Counted from the first letter of the stretch, positions 45,573 to 54,991 are shown. The stretch is DNA of 64,000 nt from Kitasatospora cineracea (GCF_003751605.1 NZ_RJVJ01000001.1:62001-126000), one strand, 5' to 3'. Numbers and translations: made by a program. The notes: generated by a model not told the origin, from the sequence alone.

Positions 45573-46140
45573 CGCGGCCGCCGCCCCCAGCCGCGCCACC
45601 ACCTCCGCCAAGATCGTCGTCGCCGGCGGATTCGGCGTGGGCAAGACGACGCTCGTCGGCGCGGTCTCCGAGATCAACCCCCTGCGCACCGAAGCCGTCA
45701 TGACCTCGGCCTCCGCCGGCATCGACGACCTCAGCCACGTCTCCGGCAAGACCACCACCACCGTCGCCATGGACTTCGGCCGCATCACCCTCGACGAAGA
45801 CCTCATCCTCTACCTCTTCGGCACCCCCGGACAGGACCGCTTCTGGTTCATGTGGGACGACCTCGTCCGCGGAGCCATCGGCGCCGTCGTCCTCGTCGAC
45901 ACCCGCCGCCTCGCCGACTGCTTCCCCGCCCTCGACTACTTCGAGAACAGCGGCCTCCCCTTCGTCGTCGCCCTCAACGGCTTCGACGGACAACAGGCCC
46001 ACACCCCCGAAGAAGTCCGCGAAGCACTCCAACTCAACACCGAAATCCCCATCATCACCCTCGACGCCCGACGACGCGACAGCGCCAAAAGCGCCCTCAT
46101 CACCCTCGTCGAACACGCCCTCCTCGCCCGACTCCGGTGA
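45553..46140 (+). CDS. cvnD2: Conservon protein CvnD: small Ras-like GTPase (second conservon)
   Basis: A 195-residue GTPase identical in protein sequence to CvnD1, with GGFGVGKTT, FGTPGQDRF and the unusual NGFD. The identity of the two genes starts about 28 bases before the GTG, inside cvnC, and ends at the stop codon; sequences diverge immediately after. It is followed by a bidirectional terminator. Confidence 0.95.
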   Translation: MDFASSNAAAAPSRATTSAKIVVAGGFGVGKTTLVGAVSEINPLRTEAVMTSASAGIDDLSHVSGKTTTTVAMDFGRITLDEDLILYLFGTPGQDRFWFMWDDLVRGAIGAVVLVDTRRLADCFPALDYFENSGLPFVVALNGFDGQQAHTPEEVREALQLNTEIPIITLDARRRDSAKSALITLVEHALLARLR

Positions 46141-46174
46141 CGGGGCGTCAAAAGGGGTAATGGACACGCCAGAA

Positions 46175-46204
46175 GGGGGCGTGCGGAGCCTTCCGCACGC
46201 CCCC
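46175..46204. terminator. Bidirectional terminator between conservon 2 and cimA
   Basis: GGGGGCGTGCGGA (46175-46187) and TCCGCACGCCCCC (46192-46204) pair perfectly around four bases, between converging genes. Confidence 0.75.
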
Positions 46205-46230
46205 TGGGCACTTCCTCGCACCGACCGCCG

Positions 46231-47835
46231 TTACGGCTGCTGACCGACCCTCAGCAGCCCGTAGGTGTACGCGTCCTCCAGCGCCACCCAGGACGCGCCG
46301 ATCACGTTGTCCGCGACGCCGACCGTCGACCAGGTCGCGGTGCCGTCGGTGGACTCGATCAGCACCCGGGTCTTCGAACCGGTGCCGTGCTGGCCCTCCA
46401 GGATCCGGACCTTGTAGTCCACCAGCTCCAGCTTCGCCAGCGCCGGGTAGATCGGCTCCAGCGCCGTCCGCAGCGCCCGGTCCAGCGCGTCCACCGGACC
46501 GTTGCCCTCGCCGGTGGCGACCTTCCGCTCGCCCTTCGCCCACAGCTTCACGGTCGCCTCGTTGCCCGCGAAACCGTTCGGCCCCTGCTCGCTGATGGTC
46601 CGCCAGGACTCCAGCTCGAAGTACCGCTGCCGCTCGCCGCCGTTCACCTCGTCGCGCAGCAGCAGTTCGAACGAGGCGTCCGCCGCCTCGTAGGTGTAGC
46701 CGAGGTTCTCCTGCGCCTTCACCCGGGCCACCACCCGGCCCGCCAGGTCGCGGTCGCCGGTCAGGTCGTAGCCCAGCTCCTTGCCCTTCAGCTCGATCGA
46801 CGCCCGCCCCGCCATGTCGGACACCAGCATCCGCATGGTGTTGCCGACCAGCTCCGGGTCGATGTGCTGGTACAGGTCCGGGTCGACCTTGATCGCGGAG
46901 GCGTGCAGGCCCGCCTTGTGCGCGAACGCCGAGAAGCCCACGTACGGCTGGTGGGTGGACGGCGTCAGGTTCACCACCTCGGCGATGGCGTGCGAGATCC
47001 GGGTCATCTCGGCCAGCGAGCCGGCCGGGAGCACCCGGCGGTCGTACTTGAGCTCCAGCGCCGCCGTGACCGGGAACAGGTTGGCGTTGCCGACCCGCTC
47101 GCCGTAGCCGTTGGCCGTGCACTGCACGTGGGTGGCCCCGGCGTCCACCGCGGCCAGCGTGTTGGCCACCGCGCAGCCGGTGTCGTCCTGGGCGTGGATG
47201 CCGAGGCGGGCGCCGGTCTCCGCGAGCACGGTGGCGACGATCTCGCGCACCCCGGACGGCAGCATGCCGCCGTTGGTGTCGCACAGCACGACCACGTCCG
47301 CCCCCGCCTGGTGCGCGGTGCGCACCACGGCCAGGGCGTACTCCGGGTTCGCCTTGTAGCCGTCGAAGAAGTGCTCGCAGTCGATGAACACCCGGCGGTC
47401 CTGGGCGCGCAGGTACTCCACGCTGTCCCGGACCATCTCCAGGTTCTCCTCCAGCGTGGTGCGCAGCGCCAGCTCCACGTGCCGGTCGTGCGACTTCGCC
47501 ACCAGCGTCACCACCGGCGCGCCGGACGCCACCAGCGCGGCCAGCTGCGGGTCCTCGGCGGCCTTCCCGCCGGCCCGGCGGGTGGCGCCGAACGCGACCA
47601 GTCGAGCGTGCTTGAACTCCAGCTCGGCCTGGGCGCGGGCGAAGAACTCGGTGTCCCGGGGGTTGGCGCCGGGCCAGCCGCCCTCGATGAAGCCGACCCC
47701 GAACTCGTCCAGGTGGCGCGCGATCGCCAGCTTGTCGGCCACCGTGAGGTTGATGCCCTCGCGCTGGGCGCCGTCGCGGAGCGTGGTGTCGAAGACGTGG
47801 AAACCGTCGCTGGGGCGGCTGTTGGCCTCGGTCAT
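46231..47835 (-). CDS. cimA: Citramalate synthase / 2-isopropylmalate synthase-family enzyme
   Basis: A 534-residue DRE-TIM metallolyase. DTTLRDGAQREGINLTVADK at the start, then HAQDDTGCAVANTLAAV, GERVGNANLFPV, the FSAFAHKAGLHASAI linker and a C-terminal regulatory LeuA dimer domain. This pattern is the CimA type (pyruvate plus acetyl-CoA to citramalate, an entry to isoleucine through LeuCD and LeuB) rather than classical LeuA, but the acyl acceptor cannot be proven by sequence. It is preceded by an attenuator. ATG at 47835. Confidence 0.85.
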   Translation of the reverse strand: MTEANSRPSDGFHVFDTTLRDGAQREGINLTVADKLAIARHLDEFGVGFIEGGWPGANPRDTEFFARAQAELEFKHARLVAFGATRRAGGKAAEDPQLAALVASGAPVVTLVAKSHDRHVELALRTTLEENLEMVRDSVEYLRAQDRRVFIDCEHFFDGYKANPEYALAVVRTAHQAGADVVVLCDTNGGMLPSGVREIVATVLAETGARLGIHAQDDTGCAVANTLAAVDAGATHVQCTANGYGERVGNANLFPVTAALELKYDRRVLPAGSLAEMTRISHAIAEVVNLTPSTHQPYVGFSAFAHKAGLHASAIKVDPDLYQHIDPELVGNTMRMLVSDMAGRASIELKGKELGYDLTGDRDLAGRVVARVKAQENLGYTYEAADASFELLLRDEVNGGERQRYFELESWRTISEQGPNGFAGNEATVKLWAKGERKVATGEGNGPVDALDRALRTALEPIYPALAKLELVDYKVRILEGQHGTGSKTRVLIESTDGTATWSTVGVADNVIGASWVALEDAYTYGLLRVGQQP

Positions 47836-47971
47836 GGCCCTGGGTTCTCCGTTCGGTGGAGGTACTGCTACTGCTGCTGCCGGGATCGGGATCCGGCTCC
47901 ACTGTCCAGCATCCCGCGCGCGTCCCCGGTGTCTCCCTCCCCTTGTGGGGTCGGGTGCCGGTCCGGGAGGC

Positions 47972-48004
47972 AAAACAAAAGACCCCTCGCGGGTGCGAGA
48001 GGTC
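47972..48004 (-). promoter_or_regulatory. Attenuator-type terminator upstream of cimA
   Basis: On the minus strand GACCTCTCGC, ACCC loop, GCGAGGGGTC (47981-48004; one G-U pair), then TTTTGTTTTG. It lies about 140 bases before the cimA start rather than after a gene, so it most likely controls read-through into cimA. Confidence 0.7.
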
Positions 48005-48063
48005 TGCGCGCGGGTCTGGACGCTGGTGGTCGCTCCGCGGTCAGGGTGTTGCCGTGGAAGCGG

Positions 48064-48114
48064 TCACTGCGGACCGGCGCGCCTGCTGCTAATAATCAGC
48101 GAAAGCGAGGACAC
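48064..48114 (-). CDS. Candidate leader peptide of the cimA attenuator
   Basis: A 16-codon frame from GTG 48114, VSSLSLIISSRRAGPQ, ending 60 bases before the terminator hairpin. It contains Leu, Leu, Ile, Ile codons (CTT, CTG, ATT, ATT); CTT and ATT are rare in this genome, as expected for a ribosome-stalling leader. The ribosome-binding site is weak and a GTG at 48132 in the same frame is possible. An overlapping frame, VQDSKGVLAFADY (48089-48130), is the rival candidate. Confidence 0.4.
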   Translation of the reverse strand: MSSLSLIISSRRAGPQ

Positions 48115-48173
48115 CCTTGGAGTCTTGCACACGCCCCGCCCGTGGGCACGGGCGTCTCGCCATCCGGAACGGG

Positions 48174-48740
48174 TCAGCCCAGCCGATCGGTCGCCAGCTC
48201 GAACCCGAACGGCTTCGGCAGCAACAGCGGGTCCCCGAACGGGACGGAGGTGGTGGCGGTGTAGTCGCCGCCTTCGGGGTGGCTGTGCAGCACGACCTGA
48301 CCGGCCTTCCGGTCCACCAGCAGGTACAGCGGGATCCCCGCTGCGGCGTAGCCCCTGCGTTTGGCCCCACGGTCCTTGGCGGGGTTCGTGGACGTGACCT
48401 CCACGGTCATCACCACCCCGTCGGGAGTGGACCACGATCCTTTGCCGGCCATCGCATCGGGCAGGACGAACGTGCCGTCCGGGATGAACCGGCCGCTCGG
48501 CACCACCAGGCCCTTGCCCGGCCCGAAGTCGAAGTCCTCCGTGCACTGCTGGAAAACCTGCTTGACGATCCGGCCGATCGCGGTCTCGTGGTCTCCGTCC
48601 GGCGGTGGCGTCACGACGATCTCCCCCTCGATGAGCTCGGCCTTGAACCCCTGCGGGGTGTCCAGGGCCAGGAAGGCTTCGAGGAGCTCATCCTCCGGAC
48701 TGCGCCAGACGTCGGTGGCGTCGTGCATCGCGGCGGTCAT
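48174..48740 (-). CDS. Uma2-family (DUF820) restriction endonuclease-fold protein
   Basis: A 188-residue protein of the PD-(D/E)xK fold. Motifs include KAELIEGEIVVTPPPDGDHE near the start, RFIPDGTFVLPDA with the active-site Asp, VMTVEVTSTN with the catalytic Glu, and DRGAKRRGYAAAGIPLYLL. Such proteins are abundant in actinomycetes and cyanobacteria and have no settled role. ATG at 48740 follows GGAGG. Paralogue of 51227-51796 at low identity. Confidence 0.85.
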   Translation of the reverse strand: MTAAMHDATDVWRSPEDELLEAFLALDTPQGFKAELIEGEIVVTPPPDGDHETAIGRIVKQVFQQCTEDFDFGPGKGLVVPSGRFIPDGTFVLPDAMAGKGSWSTPDGVVMTVEVTSTNPAKDRGAKRRGYAAAGIPLYLLVDRKAGQVVLHSHPEGGDYTATTSVPFGDPLLLPKPFGFELATDRLG

Positions 48741-48840
48741 GGTCCCTCCTTCTTGTCCGAGTCGCTCAACGAGTGGAGTTTTCCCGAGGCTACCGGCCCC
48801 GGGCATTCCGCCATGAAATGCCCGGGCCGACGGCAGGGCG

Positions 48841-49953
48841 TCAGGCGATGGTGTGCATCCAGCCGTGGGTGTCCGGGGTCTGGCCGCCCTGGATGGCGAG
48901 CAGCGACTCGCGCAGCCGCATGGTGACGGGGCCGGGCTCGCCGGTGCCGACGGTCCAGTCGGCGGTGGCGGACTTGACGTGGCCGACGGGGGTGATGACG
49001 GCGGCGGTGCCGCAGGCGAAGACCTCGGTGATGGTGCCGTCGGCGTTGCCCTGCTTCCACTCGTCGGTGGAGATCTTCCGCTCCTCGGTGCCGTGGCCGA
49101 GGTCGGCGGCGAGGGCGAGCAGGGAGTCGCGGGTGATGCCGGGGAGCAGCGAGCCGGAGAGTTCGGGGGTGACGACGGTGGCGTTCTCGCCCTCGCCGAG
49201 GACGAAGTAGAGGTTCATGCCGCCCATCTCCTCGACCCACTTGTGCTCGGTGGCGTCGAGCCAGACCACCTGGTCGCAGCCCTTGGCGGCGGCCTCGGCC
49301 TGGGCGACCAGGGAGGCCGCGTAGTTGCCGGCGCACTTGGCGGCGCCGGTGCCGCCGGGCGCGGCGCGGACGTAGTCCTCGGAGAGCCAGACCGAGACGG
49401 GCTTGACGCCGCCGGAGAAGTAGGCGCCGGCCGGCGAGGCGATGATCATGAACAGGTAGGAGTTGGCGGGGCGCACGCCCAGGCCGACCTCGGTGGCGAA
49501 CATGAAGGGCCGCAGGTAGAGGCTCTGCTCGGGCCGGCTGGGCACCCAGTCGCGGTCCTGCTGGACCAGCAGCTCGACGGCCTCGACGAAGGTCTCGATC
49601 GGCAGCTCGGGCATCGCCAGCCGGCGGGCCGAGGACTGGAAGCGGGCCGCGTTGGCCTCCGGGCGGAAGGTGGCGATGGAGCCGTCGGCCTGCCGGTACG
49701 CCTTGAGGCCCTCGAAGATCGACTGGCCGTAGTGCAGCGTCATGTTGGCCGGGTCGACCTCGAGCGGCGCGTACGGGGTGAGCTGGGCGTCGTGCCAGCC
49801 GCGGCCCTCGGTCCAGCGGATGGTCACCATGTGGTCGGTGAAGACCCGGCCGAAGCCGGGGTCGGCCAGTCGGGCCTCGCGCTCCTCGTCGGACAGGGGG
49901 TGCGCGGAGGGCTTGAGGTCGAACGTGATGGGCGCCGGGGTGGGCGTGCTCAT
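48841..49953 (-). CDS. ilvE: Branched-chain amino acid aminotransferase
   Basis: A 370-residue class IV PLP enzyme catalysing the last step to Val, Leu and Ile. The PLP Lys is in [18 protein letters not shown], the cofactor-binding loops in [16 protein letters not shown] and [15 protein letters not shown]. The N-terminus [20 protein letters not shown] is that of actinobacterial large-type IlvE. ATG at 49953. Confidence 0.96.
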   Translation of the reverse strand: MSTPTPAPITFDLKPSAHPLSDEEREARLADPGFGRVFTDHMVTIRWTEGRGWHDAQLTPYAPLEVDPANMTLHYGQSIFEGLKAYRQADGSIATFRPEANAARFQSSARRLAMPELPIETFVEAVELLVQQDRDWVPSRPEQSLYLRPFMFATEVGLGVRPANSYLFMIIASPAGAYFSGGVKPVSVWLSEDYVRAAPGGTGAAKCAGNYAASLVAQAEAAAKGCDQVVWLDATEHKWVEEMGGMNLYFVLGEGENATVVTPELSGSLLPGITRDSLLALAADLGHGTEERKISTDEWKQGNADGTITEVFACGTAAVITPVGHVKSATADWTVGTGEPGPVTMRLRESLLAIQGGQTPDTHGWMHTIA

Positions 49954-50019
49954 GGCTGTCTGTCCTTCACCGTGGGGTTGGGCTGGGCCTTCAACCGTCG
50001 GGCGGGGGAAAACGCATGA

Positions 50020-50063
50020 CGGCACGGCCCACTGTCGATACTCGCATCCAGAGGGCCGTGCCG
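50020..50063 (-). terminator. Terminator downstream of leuB
   Basis: CGGCACGGCCC (50020-50030) and GGGCCGTGCCG (50053-50063), followed on the minus strand by TCATGCGTTTTCC. A second perfect hairpin (ACCGGCCGGA, 50100-50109, with TCCGGCCGGT, 50118-50127) stands directly at the leuB stop, so leuB ends in two hairpins in a row. Confidence 0.7.
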
Positions 50064-50126
50064 AACAGCCGGGCGGCTGTGCTCGCTGTGAACCGGCCCA
50101 CCGGCCGGAGGTTGTCGTCCGGCCGG

Positions 50127-51164
50127 TCAGCCGGATACTCGGGCGGCGAGCGCGTCGCCGACCTCGGAGGTGGAGCGGGTGCCGGTGCGCTCGGTGAGGT
50201 CCGCGGCGACCGCGGCCTCGACGGCGGCGGCCTCGACGGCGTAGCCGAGGTGCTCCAGCAGCATGGCGACGGACAGCACGGTGGCGGTCGGGTCGGCCTT
50301 GCCCTGGCCGGCGATGTCCGGGGCCGAGCCGTGCACCGGCTCGAACATCGACGGGAAGTCGCCGCTCGGGTTGATGTTGCCGGACGCGGCCAGGCCGATG
50401 CCGCCGGTGACGGCCGCGGCGAGGTCGGTGAGGATGTCGCCGAACAGGTTGTCGGTGACGATCACGTCGAAGCGCTCGGGCTGGGTGACGAAGAAGATCG
50501 TCGCCGCGTCGACGTGCAGGTAGTCGGTGGTGACCTCGGGGAACTCCCGGCCGACCTGCTCGAAGATCCGGGTCCACAGGTGGCCGGCGTGCACCAGCAC
50601 GTTGTTCTTGTGGACCAGGGTGAGCTTCTTGCGCGGGCGGGCCTGGGCCCGGCGGTAGGCGTCCCGGACGACCCGCTCGATGCCGAACGCGGTGTTCAGC
50701 GAGACCTCGGTGGCGACCTCCTGCGGGGTGCCGGTGCGCAGCGTGCCGCCGTTGCCGACGTACGGGCCCTCGGTGCCCTCGCGGACCACCACGAAGTCGA
50801 TCTGCGGGTCTCCGGCGAGCGGCGACTTCACGTTCGGGAAGAGCTTGCCCGGGCGCAGGTTGATGTGGTGGTCGAAGGCGAACCGCAGCTTGAGCAGCAG
50901 CCCGCGCTCCAGCACCCCGGACGGCACGCTCGGGTCGCCGATGGCGCCGAGCAGGATCGCGTCCTGGCCCTTGAGCTCCTCCAGGACCGCGTCCGGGAGG
51001 GTCTCCCCGGTGCGGTGGTAGAGCCGTGCACCGAGGTCGTACTCGGTGGTCTCCAGCTTGGTGTCGGAGGGCAGGGCGGCGCGGAGCACCTTGAGGCCCT
51101 CGGCCACGACCTCCTGGCCGATGCCGTCACCCGGGATCACTGCGAGACGAATGGTGCGAGACAT
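50127..51164 (-). CDS. leuB: 3-isopropylmalate dehydrogenase
   Basis: A 345-residue NAD-dependent enzyme of the isocitrate/isopropylmalate dehydrogenase family, the third step to leucine; it also acts on methylmalate in the citramalate route. Motifs: [42 protein letters not shown] and [20 protein letters not shown]. The ATG at 51164 fits the family. The gene stands alone between a Uma2 gene and ilvE, each with its own spacing, so it may have its own promoter. Confidence 0.96.
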   Translation of the reverse strand: MSRTIRLAVIPGDGIGQEVVAEGLKVLRAALPSDTKLETTEYDLGARLYHRTGETLPDAVLEELKGQDAILLGAIGDPSVPSGVLERGLLLKLRFAFDHHINLRPGKLFPNVKSPLAGDPQIDFVVVREGTEGPYVGNGGTLRTGTPQEVATEVSLNTAFGIERVVRDAYRRAQARPRKKLTLVHKNNVLVHAGHLWTRIFEQVGREFPEVTTDYLHVDAATIFFVTQPERFDVIVTDNLFGDILTDLAAAVTGGIGLAASGNINPSGDFPSMFEPVHGSAPDIAGQGKADPTATVLSVAMLLEHLGYAVEAAAVEAAVAADLTERTGTRSTSEVGDALAARVSG

Positions 51165-51226
51165 ACTCGGACAGTACAACCCGTCCCACGGCCTGGGCAC
51201 GGACCGTCCACGATCCGGACGCCGGG

Positions 51227-51796
51227 TCAGACCAGCTCGACCTCGACCGGGAACGGGTGCTCGACCTTGAGGCGGTCGTGGAAGATCCCGGTGGGCACGT
51301 AGCTGTTGGTGGACGGGTCCAACTCGTAGGTGTAGACGACGGGGCGGTCGTCGACGTTCTCCACCCGCCAGAAGTACCGGATGCCGGCGGCGGCGTACTT
51401 GCGGGGCTTGACCTCGCGGTCGCGCTCCATGGACTCCGTGGAGGCCACCTCGACGACGAGTAGCACGTCCCCAGCACGGCAGGAGGTGTCCTTCGGGCCC
51501 CAGTCCGCGCGCGCACCGACCACCATCAGGTCCGGTTCCGGACGGTTCCGTTCGTCGAGGACGACGGTCATCGAGCGCCAGACTTCCCAGCCGGCTGGCG
51601 CGGCCTCCAGCGCGCCGTGGAGCAGACCCGTGGTCCGGGTCTCCCACCTGGTCCGCGGGGCGGTGAAGACCAGGCTCCCGGCGATCAGTTCGGTGTGCGG
51701 AGGGGCGTCGGGGAGCCGGTCCAGGTCCTCCGCCCGGTAACCGCCCACCGGCGGTCGGATCCAGTCCGGGTACGGCGTGAGCCCTTCGTCGTCCAT
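51227..51796 (-). CDS. Uma2-family (DUF820) restriction endonuclease-fold protein
   Basis: A 189-residue Uma2-type protein: [18 protein letters not shown], then [14 protein letters not shown] (active Asp), [13 protein letters not shown] (active Glu) and [19 protein letters not shown]. The start ATG is four bases after the protease stop at 51801, so the two are transcribed together. Similar in domain order to the gene at 48174-48740 but with different details, so not a recent duplicate. Confidence 0.87.
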   Translation of the reverse strand: MDDEGLTPYPDWIRPPVGGYRAEDLDRLPDAPPHTELIAGSLVFTAPRTRWETRTTGLLHGALEAAPAGWEVWRSMTVVLDERNRPEPDLMVVGARADWGPKDTSCRAGDVLLVVEVASTESMERDREVKPRKYAAAGIRYFWRVENVDDRPVVYTYELDPSTNSYVPTGIFHDRLKVEHPFPVEVELV

Positions 51797-51800
51797 GTGG

Positions 51801-54800
51801 TCAACCGCCGTTCGGGCCGAGCGACTGGACCCGGCTGCCGACCGGGTTGAGGTGGTGGATGACCAACGCGTTCGTGAGCGGGGTGCGCAGGACCTGGCCG
51901 GGGCGGGTGGGGACGAGGACGGGGGTGGGCAGGGCCGGGTCGAAGGGGTGCGGGCCGAGGGTGTCGAGGGCGTCGGCCGGGTCCTCGGTGGGGCCGGTCC
52001 ACACCGTGTAGCGGGGGTGGGTGAGCGGCGGGAGGGCGGCGAGGCGGACGGGCAGCAGCAGGGTGTCGGAGTCGAGCAGCGCGGTGTCGGTGTCGCCCCA
52101 GCGGCCGTTGAGCGGCTGGACGTCGAGTTCGGCGCCGGTGCGGGCGTCCAGGGTGCGGGCGATCAGCACGTCGCTGCCCTTGAGGCGGTCGGCGACCACG
52201 GTGGCGTCGGGGGTGCCGTCGCCGTCGGTGTCGAGCGAGGCGCGCACGCCGAGGGCGCCGGCGGGGGTGGCGGCGGGGGCCCACAGGACGGCGGCGAGGT
52301 AGAGCGTGCCGTGGCCGTCGACGGCGGCGGCCGCGTAGTGGAGGTTGGCGGCGCGTTCGGCGGGGTCGTCGACGCAGAGGTCGGTGTCGGCGGCGGGGCA
52401 GTCGGGCCAGCGCGGTCCTTCGCCGCCCGGCTGGAGGGCGGTGAGCAGGCCGGGGCGGGGGTTCCCGGAGACGGCGAAGGTGGCGGCGGTGCCGAGCGCG
52501 GTGGCGTCGGTGGCGGCGCGCGGGGCGGCGAACAGCGGGACGCGCAGCGGCGGGAGGGTGCCGTCGTCGGGGGTGAGGGTGAGCCGGCCGGAGAGCTCGC
52601 CGCGGTAGCTGCGGGCGCGGCCGGCCTGGAGCAGGTCGAGGGTGGGGTCGGGGGCGCGGCCGAGGTCGTGGCCGAGCCGGAGGGTGACGGTGACGGTGGC
52701 GCTGCCGTGCGGCGGCAGGTCGACCCGGGCGGGGGAGATCCCGAAGGCGGCGCCGGGCAGCGTGGTGGCGGGCGCGTAGCCGGTGGCGTAGCTCAGCGGG
52801 CGGTCGCCGAGGTTGCGGACGGTCACCTCGCGGGTGGCGGTGGCCGCGCCGGTGGCCTCGACCACGCCGAAGGAGACGCCGACCGCGCCCTCGGTCCGGG
52901 TGCCGTAGGCGAGGACGGGGGTGCGGACGGCGGCGTCGGCCCGGACCCGGCCGCTGCCGGTGCGTTCGGGCCCGTACACCGGGCCGGTGCGGCCGTCGTG
53001 CAGGTAGGTGTCGGTGGCGGTGTCCATCAGCGCGGCCTTGACCTCGGCGGCGTCGTAGTCGGGGTGCGCGGAGCGGACCAGGGCGGCCAGGCCGGACAGG
53101 TGCGGGGTGGCCATCGAGGTGCCGTCCTCGCGCATGCCGCCGGTGCCGGTGCCGGCCTTGGCGGACCAGATGGTCTCGCCGGGGGCGGCCAGGTCGGGTT
53201 TGACGATGCCGTCGACGCCGATGCCGCGGGAGGTGAAGGAGGTCAGGGTGTCGGTGCGCTGCGGCTGGTCCTGCGGGACGGCGCCGTGCAGCGGGTTGCC
53301 GGGGGTGGCGAGCCGGACGGTGACCGGGCCGCCGCCGAGGGCGGACAGCAGCCGCTCGCCGTCGGCGCGGGCCAGGATCGCGGCCGGGATCCGGTCGTCC
53401 CCGGCGATCTCGCCGAGGTTGTCGCCGTCGGCGGCGTAGAGCGCGCCGACCGCTCCGGCGTCGGCGGCGTGGTCGGCGCGCGGGGCGGAGCCGCAGGCCC
53501 GGTCCGGGTCCTTGGTGGTCCAGCGCAGCACGGCGACCTTGCCGCGCAGCCGGTCGGCGTCGGCGGGGGTGAAGGGCCGGCAGCCGTCCGACTGGTCTGC
53601 GGGGACGGCGAGTTGGCCGCTGACCTCGGCGCTGTCCCAGCGGGTGTACTTGCTGCTCCAGTGCGCGGGGACTTCGCCGGCCAGGTTCGCGGGGGCGAGC
53701 ACGGTGATGCCGTCGGCGTCGCCGTGCGGGTCGACCGAGGCGGCGGCGGTGAGGACCCGGGCGGCGGTGCCGGGGCTGCCGCCGACGCCGTACACGTCGC
53801 CCTCGTTGCCGGAGGCGGCGACCACCACGGTGCCGAGCGCGGCGAGCCGGTCGGCGGCGAGCGCGTCGGCGTCGCCGGGGCGGCCGTAGGGGCTGCCGAG
53901 CGAGAGGTTGACCACGTCGAGGCGGTCGGAGAGGTCGCCGTCGCCGTTCGGGTCGGCGGCCAGGTCGAGGGCGGCGGCGAGCTGGTCGGTGGAGCCCTCG
54001 CAGCCGAACACCTTGATCGCGTAGAGCTGGGCGCCGGGGGCCGCGCCGGGGGCGACCTCGAAGCCGGCCGGGTCCAGGCCGGGCCGGTAGGGGCCGCGGT
54101 AGGGCTTGCCGTCGGCGGTGACGCCGTACCCGGCGGCGGTGCCGGCCACGTGGGTGCCGTGGCCGTTGGCGGCGCAGTCGAGCGGGTTGTCGTCGGGGTG
54201 CGGGTCGGGCTGGTAGTGGTCGGCGGCCGGGTCGGGGTCGTAGTCGTCGCCGACCAGGTCCTTGCCGCCGATCACCTTGGCGTTCGGGAACAGGGCGGCG
54301 GGGGCGGGCTTGGCGCCGTCGACGGCGCGGTACGCCTCGACGGTGCCGGGGCCGCCGAAGTCGGCGTGGGTGTAGTCGATGCCGGAGTCGACGATGCCGA
54401 TCCGGACGCCCTCGCCGGTGTGGCCCTCGGGGCCGTCCCAGACCTGCGGGGCGCCGGTGAGCGGCACCGAGTAGCCGTTGGCGCGCCGCTTGGGCGTGAC
54501 GGGGCGCACCGAGCGGACGCCGGGCAGGGCGGCCAGCCGGGGCACTTCGGCGGCGGGCAGCCGCAGCGCGAGGCCGCTGGCCAGGGTGCGGGTGCGGTAG
54601 AGCGGGCGGGCGTCGGGGGCGGCGCGCCGCAGGGCGGCGGTGAGCGCGTCCAACGAGCGGTCGGCGGCGGCCCGTTGGGTGCTGCCCGCGGTGGCGGCGG
54701 CGCGCCGGGTCTGGTCGGGGGTGCGCAGTCGGCGGCGGGCGTCGTCCCGGGCCCGCTGCCAGGCGGTGGCGGCGGGCTCGGTGGTGAGTTCGACGAACAC

Positions 54801-54896
54801 GGTGGTGCTCGGGCCCTGGGGCGGCCGGGCGGCGGCCGCCGGGGCGGCCGGGGCGAGCAGGGCGAGGGCGGCGAGGAGGCCGAGGGGGGTGCGCAC
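51801..54896 (-). CDS. Secreted subtilisin-like serine protease (S8) with PA and C-terminal domains
   Basis: A 1031-residue exported protease. Signal peptide (RTPLGLLAALALLAPAAPAA), an I9-like propeptide to about 150, then the S8 catalytic domain: Asp in GIVDSGIDYTHADF, His in NGHGTHVAGT, Ser in GTSMATPHLSG. A PA-like insert (GRKVAVLRW-type region near residues 440-500) splits the catalytic domain, and about 400 C-terminal residues contain Fn3-like strands (TREVTVRNLGDRPLSY) and DTDGDGTPD-type repeats that may bind calcium. GTG at 54896 is selected for the signal peptide. The substrate is unknown. Confidence 0.9.
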   Translation of the reverse strand: MRTPLGLLAALALLAPAAPAAAARPPQGPSTTVFVELTTEPAATAWQRARDDARRRLRTPDQTRRAAATAGSTQRAAADRSLDALTAALRRAAPDARPLYRTRTLASGLALRLPAAEVPRLAALPGVRSVRPVTPKRRANGYSVPLTGAPQVWDGPEGHTGEGVRIGIVDSGIDYTHADFGGPGTVEAYRAVDGAKPAPAALFPNAKVIGGKDLVGDDYDPDPAADHYQPDPHPDDNPLDCAANGHGTHVAGTAAGYGVTADGKPYRGPYRPGLDPAGFEVAPGAAPGAQLYAIKVFGCEGSTDQLAAALDLAADPNGDGDLSDRLDVVNLSLGSPYGRPGDADALAADRLAALGTVVVAASGNEGDVYGVGGSPGTAARVLTAAASVDPHGDADGITVLAPANLAGEVPAHWSSKYTRWDSAEVSGQLAVPADQSDGCRPFTPADADRLRGKVAVLRWTTKDPDRACGSAPRADHAADAGAVGALYAADGDNLGEIAGDDRIPAAILARADGERLLSALGGGPVTVRLATPGNPLHGAVPQDQPQRTDTLTSFTSRGIGVDGIVKPDLAAPGETIWSAKAGTGTGGMREDGTSMATPHLSGLAALVRSAHPDYDAAEVKAALMDTATDTYLHDGRTGPVYGPERTGSGRVRADAAVRTPVLAYGTRTEGAVGVSFGVVEATGAATATREVTVRNLGDRPLSYATGYAPATTLPGAAFGISPARVDLPPHGSATVTVTLRLGHDLGRAPDPTLDLLQAGRARSYRGELSGRLTLTPDDGTLPPLRVPLFAAPRAATDATALGTAATFAVSGNPRPGLLTALQPGGEGPRWPDCPAADTDLCVDDPAERAANLHYAAAAVDGHGTLYLAAVLWAPAATPAGALGVRASLDTDGDGTPDATVVADRLKGSDVLIARTLDARTGAELDVQPLNGRWGDTDTALLDSDTLLLPVRLAALPPLTHPRYTVWTGPTEDPADALDTLGPHPFDPALPTPVLVPTRPGQVLRTPLTNALVIHHLNPVGSRVQSLGPNGG

Positions 54897-54991
54897 GGCC
54901 CCAAGGTAGGAGCCGTCGACCGGCCGGGCGAGGAGGTTCACCCCCCGGGTGACGCTCCGTCACCCGTCCGGCGCAGCAGGGGGGTCGGCGG

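Larger units (their letters stand above)
47836..48173. other. 338-base leader of cimA
   Basis: Holds the attenuator hairpin and a candidate leader peptide on the minus strand (see separate entries), plus a GC hairpin, CGCCCGTG / CACGGGCG, near 48132-48155 that may end the Uma2 gene. No other gene. Confidence 0.6.

Noticed and set aside
48089..48130. Frame VQDSKGVLAFADY as the cimA leader peptide
   Set aside because: It has only one Leu and no Ile codon at a stalling position, so the overlapping VSSLSLIISS frame is preferred, though not proven.
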